The position numbers were made by a program, and so were the translations under genes. From Oscillospiraceae bacterium (lineage in GTDB: Bacteria > Bacillota > Clostridia > Oscillospirales > Ruminococcaceae), in NCBI GenBank assembly GCA_017828975.1, contig JAGAJN010000022.1, positions 53,554 through 117,553 of the forward strand: a DNA stretch of 64,000 nt, read 5' to 3'. Numbering within the stretch: position 1 is the first letter of the stretch; every line of letters begins with the position of its first letter. The notes under the pieces were generated by a model, which did not search any database, had not been told where the DNA came from, and worked only from the letters and a program-made list of their open reading frames with translations. Shown here piece after piece: positions 59,869-64,000 of the stretch.

Positions 59869-59916
59869 AAAGCTGCCACAGGAAATCGTTCAAAGCGATG
59901 CTGTGGCAGCTTTTTT
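59869..59916 (+). terminator. Terminator of the GGDEF-pilT operon
   Basis: AAGCTGCCACAG (59869-59880) pairs with CTGTGGCAGCTT (59901-59912), with an inner ATCG/CGAT stem, followed by a T run. The stretch 59692-59868 holds no gene that I can support. Confidence 0.9.
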
Positions 59917-59939
59917 AGGTTTGACCCGAATGGGGCGTA

Positions 59940-60042
59940 ATACTAAACACCCATTAATCACGGGAATCTCTCGGCGTAAAAAACCATATACGCAAGTTTT
60001 TTACGCCGATTTCTTCTCCGTGATTTAAATGGTGTTTAGTAT
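59940..60042 (-). repeat. Palindromic element copy 6
   Basis: ACTAAACACC subtype, read on the minus strand. Pairs: TACTAAACACCATT/AATGGGTGTTTAGTA, ATCACGG/CCGTGAT, CGGCGT/ACGCCG, AAAAAAC/GTTTTTT; loop TTGCGTATATG. It is followed directly by copy 7. Confidence 0.9.
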
Positions 60043-60043
60043 A

Positions 60044-60146
60044 ATACTAATCCCTCATTAAAGTATTGACAAAAAAGCTGCACAAAACCCATAAACGCAA
60101 GCTTTTGCACAGATTTTTTCTCTGCTTTATAATCGGGGATTAGTAT
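60044..60146 (-). repeat. Palindromic element copy 7 (ACTAATCCC subtype)
   Basis: Read on the minus strand: TACTAATCCC...GGGATTAGTA ends, ATTATAAAG/CTTTAAT arms, TGCAAAA/TTTTGTGC inner stem, loop TTGCGTTTATG. The outer sequence differs from copies 1-6 but both arms change together. With copy 6 it makes a tandem pair sharing an ATA between them. Confidence 0.8.
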
Positions 60147-60171
60147 AACTCGGTGGTGAAAGTCCGAGAAA

Positions 60172-61398
60172 TCAGTTGACCTGCTTTTTCCCAAATATGC
60201 GATATGCCGATATTCCAAATAACACCGCCGCAACTAAAGCAAATACAGGCGTAAAAATGTACGGACGAATTACCAAACCGAACAGCTCAAACTGTATACT
60301 GTCTATAATACACCAGAATGCCATCATATTTGAAGGCAGCAGGCAGAACAGCTTATAGAGCCATACAATATCTTCGGAAACATTTAGCATCATAGGCGCA
60401 ATAATTATGACGGACATAATAACGATAGTTCCGGAAGGTGTTTTTATAGCTGCGGACAGCATAGCCGTAAGCGCCGCTGTCATAATGCACGCCGCAAAAA
60501 CGCTGACGGAATATAGAAGCGCACATTGTCCCATGGTAAGCGGATAGGACATCATCGGCACTTGAAGCTGTATTGCTGCATCTGCTCCGTCTGTGCCCCA
60601 TATTGCCATACATTCGGCATATGTAAGCACCGTGAGTATTACGGATAATCCTGCGGACAATGTAAAGCTTACAAACAGCTTTGCCCACACAAGCAGGCTT
60701 TTTCCGTGCTTTGAGGATAATATCAGGCTGTCAGCGCCGCTGGTGTATTCCCCCGAAAAAAGCGGTGCGAAAATTATTGCGGCAGCAACAGCGATAATAA
60801 TTCCAGTGGTGTACATTATTGCAAAAAATCTTGTGTATCCCTCGGACGCTTCAAATACAATGGGCTTTTCCACACCACTGTCCAACCCAATAACAGACTG
60901 CTTTGCCGCATCGCTCATATTGGTCTGCATGATTGCCTGCTCCTGTTTCTGACGGCGAATTTCATAGAAATTATCCGCCTGCTCCTTTGTCATATTCCCG
61001 AAAGTTTGGACGTCAAAAAGTTCCGACGATGTATTGTAAACGCTGCGGACTATGGAATATATTTCGCTGTATTTTCTTGCGTAATTTTCATATTCCTCGC
61101 TGTCGGTATATTTTTCGGCGGAATTCAGTTCAAGCTTTGAATATGCCTCGGAAGCCTCCATTATAAGCTCGGTGTCGATAGCCCGTCCCGACAGTTCCCT
61201 TGCATATTCAAGGTCTGTTTTCATATCGTCATATCGTGACATTACAGGCTCTCCGTTACTGTCGTAAATATAGCCGATTATCGTGCCGAACACGCTGAAT
61301 AATGACACTGCTGCGGCGAGTATCAGCGTTATTACCGCACCCTTGCGTTTAAAAATCTTTTTGTATTCATATGATACCAAATTCCAAAATGTATTCAT
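60172..61398 (-). CDS. ABC-2 type permease of the sigma-linked transporter
   Basis: A 408-residue membrane protein with one N-terminal helix (VITLILAAAVSLFSVFGTIIGYI), a ~130-residue extracellular loop, then five helices at about residues 190-400. That layout matches ABC-2 exporters with a large outer loop. It overlaps the ATPase gene by four bases. It is the last gene of the operon. Confidence 0.85.
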   Translation of the reverse strand: MNTFWNLVSYEYKKIFKRKGAVITLILAAAVSLFSVFGTIIGYIYDSNGEPVMSRYDDMKTDLEYARELSGRAIDTELIMEASEAYSKLELNSAEKYTDSEEYENYARKYSEIYSIVRSVYNTSSELFDVQTFGNMTKEQADNFYEIRRQKQEQAIMQTNMSDAAKQSVIGLDSGVEKPIVFEASEGYTRFFAIMYTTGIIIAVAAAIIFAPLFSGEYTSGADSLILSSKHGKSLLVWAKLFVSFTLSAGLSVILTVLTYAECMAIWGTDGADAAIQLQVPMMSYPLTMGQCALLYSVSVFAACIMTAALTAMLSAAIKTPSGTIVIMSVIIIAPMMLNVSEDIVWLYKLFCLLPSNMMAFWCIIDSIQFELFGLVIRPYIFTPVFALVAAVLFGISAYRIFGKKQVN

Positions 61399-62270
61399 TT
61401 GTTGTCAGTCCTTTCCTCTACGCTGAAATAATAAAGATACAGATCCTCAAGTGTCGCTTCTGTATTAACAGCATTTTCACAAGGCTTTTTATCACACACA
61501 AGCCGCAGAAATACGCCCTCCGCCGCATTTCGTGTGTTAATGATCGGATATTTTTCCGTCAGCATATCGGCAACATCCTGCGGCACGGTGCATTCCCACA
61601 CCTTGCCCCTTATCACTTCGATAATTTCATCAAGTGAGCCGCTGTGGATAAGCTGTCCGCTTTTCATTACGAGAATAGTGTCGGCAATATGTTCAATATC
61701 CGATACGATATGTGTCGATAACAGGATTATCCTGTCCGCACCCATTCGTGAAATCAGGTTGCGGAAACGCACTCTTTCCTTCGGGTCGAGTCCCGCCGTA
61801 GGCTCATCAAGGACAAGTATCTTCGGGTCGTTGAGCATTGCCTGTGCAATTCCAAGCCGCTGCTTCATTCCTCCCGAAAAGGTCTTTATCTTCTTTTTTG
61901 CTTCATTTTTCAGCGATACAAGCTCTAAAAGCTCGGTGGTTCTCACCTTTGCTTTCGCTTTGGGAAGACCTTTCAGTGCAGCAATATACATCATAAAATC
62001 CTGCGCCGTAAATTCGGGGTAATATCCGAAATCCTGCGGAAGATAGCCCAAGACGTCACGGTATTCCTCCCGTGAAACGTCAATGCCGTCATAGGAAATG
62101 CTTCCCGATGTGGGTTCAAGAATGCCGCACATCATTCGCATAAGCGTGGTTTTTCCTGCGCCGTTTGCACCGAGAAGTCCGTAAACTCCTTTTGTAAGGG
62201 TAAGCGAAATGCGGTCGCAGGCGATCTTACTGCCGTAATTTTTTGTTACTCTGTCAAGTGTGAGTTCCAT
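61395..62270 (-). CDS. ABC transporter ATPase of the sigma-linked transporter
   Basis: A 291-residue ATPase: Walker A GANGAGKTT, Q-loop YLPQDFGYYPEFT, signature FSGGMKQRLGIAQAML, Walker B ILVLDEPTAGLD and STHIV. A ~70-residue C-terminal extension ends the protein. It overlaps the membrane gene upstream by 17 bases. Confidence 0.95.
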   Translation of the reverse strand: MELTLDRVTKNYGSKIACDRISLTLTKGVYGLLGANGAGKTTLMRMMCGILEPTSGSISYDGIDVSREEYRDVLGYLPQDFGYYPEFTAQDFMMYIAALKGLPKAKAKVRTTELLELVSLKNEAKKKIKTFSGGMKQRLGIAQAMLNDPKILVLDEPTAGLDPKERVRFRNLISRMGADRIILLSTHIVSDIEHIADTILVMKSGQLIHSGSLDEIIEVIRGKVWECTVPQDVADMLTEKYPIINTRNAAEGVFLRLVCDKKPCENAVNTEATLEDLYLYYFSVEERTDNK

Positions 62271-62985
62271 AATAATTTGCTCCGTTCGTTATTTTTTTCA
62301 TAGTTAAAATAATTGTAACTGTCCCGAAAATGCACAGGGCAATACAGAAATTATTGCAGATATTTTCGGGTATTTTCATCTGAGAACCCTGCAAAAGTAT
62401 TCCCGATACGCTGACAAAAAGTGCCGATACACAGCTGATATATCCGCTCTCCTTACCTTTGAAGCGGCTAAATATAGCAAGGGATATTCCGTTTACCAAT
62501 AGAAAAGGCGTAAGAATATAAATTGCCGAATTTGCTATGCCAACAGGCGTAAATATTCCCGAGAGCAGAGTCAAGGCAGCGATTACCGCAAAGCTGACAG
62601 TACCCAGGATAAGCGTTCTTGCGCCCGTAAGCTGCGGCAGAGAAAACCTGCACGCCGTTTCAAGCTCGGTCATACCGTACATATTCGAGCGTGATATTTC
62701 CGAAGCGGTGAGCATTGCCAGAAAGGGTGTAAGGGAGGATATTATCCATACCGCAGGCAGTCCGATATACGAAGGAGCTTTCAGCGACATAAAGCATACC
62801 GTGAAAACCGCAGCGGCAACTATCAGTACCGAAGCTACCCACACACGCTTGCGGATATACTTTATCTGGGAAAATACAAACTGCGAAAAGCTCAATTTTG
62901 GATATGGCAGGGCGTTCAGAAATATTTCTTTTCGCTTTGGTTCCGGCGGCGAAAATGCTTCGTACAATTCCTTTTTAACATTCAT
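62254..62985 (-). CDS. Membrane protein between sigma factor and ABC genes
   Basis: A 243-residue protein with a ~45-residue cytoplasmic N-terminus (PKRKEIFLNALPYPKLSFSQ, then QIKYIRKRVW) and six hydrophobic helices. It overlaps the sigma gene by four bases and the ATPase gene by 17. Position suggests either a second permease-like subunit or a membrane regulator of the sigma factor; it has no zinc-finger anti-sigma motif. Confidence 0.75.
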   Translation of the reverse strand: MNVKKELYEAFSPPEPKRKEIFLNALPYPKLSFSQFVFSQIKYIRKRVWVASVLIVAAAVFTVCFMSLKAPSYIGLPAVWIISSLTPFLAMLTASEISRSNMYGMTELETACRFSLPQLTGARTLILGTVSFAVIAALTLLSGIFTPVGIANSAIYILTPFLLVNGISLAIFSRFKGKESGYISCVSALFVSVSGILLQGSQMKIPENICNNFCIALCIFGTVTIILTMKKITNGANYYGTHT

Positions 62986-63425
62986 TTCAATGCTCCTTTC
63001 AGCAGCTTTTTCATTTGGGCAAGGGCAGCCTTTTCAAGTCGATACACCGCAAAACGGGAAATTCCAAGAGTTTCTGCTGTTTCATTCACCGACATATCCG
63101 CAATATACCGCATTACAAGAACTTCGCGATGCTGTTCGCCCAGATTTTCAAGAGCCGTGCGGACTTCAACTTTTGTATCGCTTTTGTCGGAAAAATCCTC
63201 CGTCGGATAGTCGTCGGAAAGCTCTTCGGTCTGCTTTCGACGGAACATATCCGTGCAGAGATTTTTTGCGATCGTGAAGATATATGCGGCGTTTATGTCG
63301 GTATTCTGCGCAAAATACCTGAGAAAGGCTTCTTGGGTAATGTCCTCGGCAGAAGCGGAATTTCTCAGTCTGTAAAAGCAATAGCGGTATATTTTGTCGT
63401 ACAATTCTTCTATCTTCCGCAACAA
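62982..63425 (-). CDS. Sigma-70 family (ECF-like) factor with TTG start
   Basis: A 147-residue sigma factor: region 2 (LRNSASAEDITQEAFLRYFA, YIFTIAKNLCTDMFRR) and region 4 (LGEQHREVLVMRYIADMSVNETAETLGISRFAVYRLEKAAL). The start is TTG at 63425, 8 bases after AGGAGG; the second codon is also TTG. It heads the membrane/ABC operon, which it probably controls. Confidence 0.88.
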   Translation of the reverse strand: MLRKIEELYDKIYRYCFYRLRNSASAEDITQEAFLRYFAQNTDINAAYIFTIAKNLCTDMFRRKQTEELSDDYPTEDFSDKSDTKVEVRTALENLGEQHREVLVMRYIADMSVNETAETLGISRFAVYRLEKAALAQMKKLLKGALK

Positions 63426-63521
63426 CCCGAAAACCTCCTCTCATAATGTATAACGGATAACTGCTGTGAAATGTGCGGTGATTTATAAAGAATTGCAGAA
63501 AAATACCCGATATGTTGTTTT

Positions 63522-63623
63522 ATACTAAGAACCAATTAAAAAGTGAATAAAAAATCAAGCAAAAACTTGCGTATATGGTTTTTGCGCAGATTTTTTATCT
63601 ACACTTTTATTGGTTATTAGTAT
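63522..63623 (+). repeat. Palindromic element copy 8 (ACTAAGAACC subtype)
   Basis: Nearly the same as copy 1. ATACTAAGAACCAAT and ATTGGTTATTAGTAT ends (one mismatch), AAAAGTG/CACTTTT, AAAAAATC/GATTTTTT, GCAAAAAC/GTTTTTGCGC; loop TTGCGTATATG. It lies ~97 bases upstream of the sigma factor gene. Confidence 0.85.
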
Positions 63624-63768
63624 TATGTCCATATCGGGCTTGCATTTTCATAAATTCAGGCTTTCATCGACCGATCGTTTTATTTGAAAAAATGTTTGTG
63701 TGATGTTTTTTTTGATTTCTTCTCCAAGCCAAACAGTCACCGAATACAGCAGGTTTTTGACAAAAAGT

Positions 63769-63803
63769 TAAGACAGCACAGTCTGTTTGACAGTGTTGTC
63801 TTA
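63769..63803. repeat. Hairpin near the IS30 end
   Basis: TAAGACA (63769-63775) pairs with TGTCTTA (63797-63803), with CAC/GTG inside. The stretch 63624-63892 has no supported gene; a GC-rich inverted word (GGCGGTGCTGCC) and T run at 63829-63858 may be a further terminator. Confidence 0.4.
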
Positions 63804-63892
63804 TGAAACAGGAAAAATACTTTTTTTAGGCGGTGCTGCCTTTGGACGGCTTATTTTTTGTATGATAGATTGTCAAGTCAAGTGCAACAAAA

Positions 63893-64000
63893 TCACTGAA
63901 AAAACTTTTTAAGCACCTCATAGGGAGTAAGAAAATTGAGACGTTTTCTCGGACGATTGTTGATCATATCTACAACGTGCTGCAGATCCTCATCGGTAAC
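63893..64000 (-). CDS. IS30 family transposase, C-terminal end (partial)
   Basis: The last 35 codons of a transposase that continues beyond the right edge. The end reads LQHVVDMINNRPRKRLNFLT then PYEVLKKFFQ and stop at 63893-63895. This is the typical IS30-family C-terminus after the DDE domain. GTCAAGTCAAGTGCAAC at 63872-63888 may belong to the insertion sequence's terminal repeat; the exact end is not resolved. Confidence 0.85.
   Translation of the reverse strand, partial: VTDEDLQHVVDMINNRPRKRLNFLTPYEVLKKFFQ

Noticed and set aside
43063-60146. Common origin of the array word ACGCTTGCG and the element loop TTGCG/CGCAA
   Set aside because: Only five or six bases are shared and the contexts differ; chance cannot be excluded.
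1-64000. tRNA, rRNA or known riboswitch genes
   Set aside because: I looked for tRNA-like cloverleaf ends, rRNA segments and common riboswitch cores in intergenic gaps and found none that I could support.

Overview
The window looks like chromosome of an anaerobic low-GC Firmicute of the Ruminococcus/Oscillospiraceae type. Evidence is strong AAGGAGG ribosome sites, many near-consensus TTGACA-N17-TATAAT promoters, the clostridial mazG-HU-rqcP cluster, and the mix of sugar ABC, MATE, radical-SAM and HemZ-like genes. No rRNA or tRNA gene and no CRISPR array was recognised.

Layout. 0-2 kb: mazG, hup, rqcP and a 55-residue DUF3006-like gene. 2-7 kb: LacI regulator, sugar-binding lipoprotein and two permeases, with no ATPase gene. 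7-17 kb: housekeeping and accessory genes, including a split TauE/SafE-type transporter, ruvX, aldose epimerase, a nuclease-like protein, a lysine-rich-tail protein, phosphoesterase, sirtuin, a lone mazF and ybaK. 17-29 kb: PstS-like lipoprotein, ECF sigma/anti-sigma, MATE, B12-radical SAM, an unknown gene pair, an orphan gene in a duplicated context, HAD and recJ. 29-36 kb: rel, MBL hydrolase, hemZ-like, zinc-ribbon protein and rlmD. 36-46 kb: an integrated element inside rlmD. 46-49 kb: RecQ-type helicase with a phosphoribosyltransferase-like end, plus DprA-like protein. 49-54 kb: LytTR two-component system with two ABC ATPases and two ABC-2 permeases. 54-60 kb: CHASE2 cyclase, GAF-GGDEF, CobU-like and PilT. 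60-63.4 kb: TTG-start sigma factor with membrane protein and ABC transporter. The right edge holds the 3' end of an IS30-type transposase.

The two strongest observations are these. First, a ~10.05 kb serine-recombinase element (about 35859-45927) sits in the 3' end of rlmD. Imperfect 30-bp direct repeats flank it, rlmD has acquired a ~94-residue tail, and what looks like the displaced native end of rlmD now terminates the recombinase gene. Its cargo is a kinase-STAND-TPR protein with a partner protein, a lipoprotein with a small acidic protein, an XRE regulator, and a palindrome array; three cargo promoters share one sequence design. This is a candidate mobile defence or signalling system. 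Second, eight ~100-bp palindromic elements are scattered through the window. Their stems vary with compensating changes, while the 11-base loop (TTGCGTATATG or close variants) is kept. Three of them fill the space between a promoter and a ribosome site.

All assignments come from reading the sequence and from knowledge of families; no database search was run.
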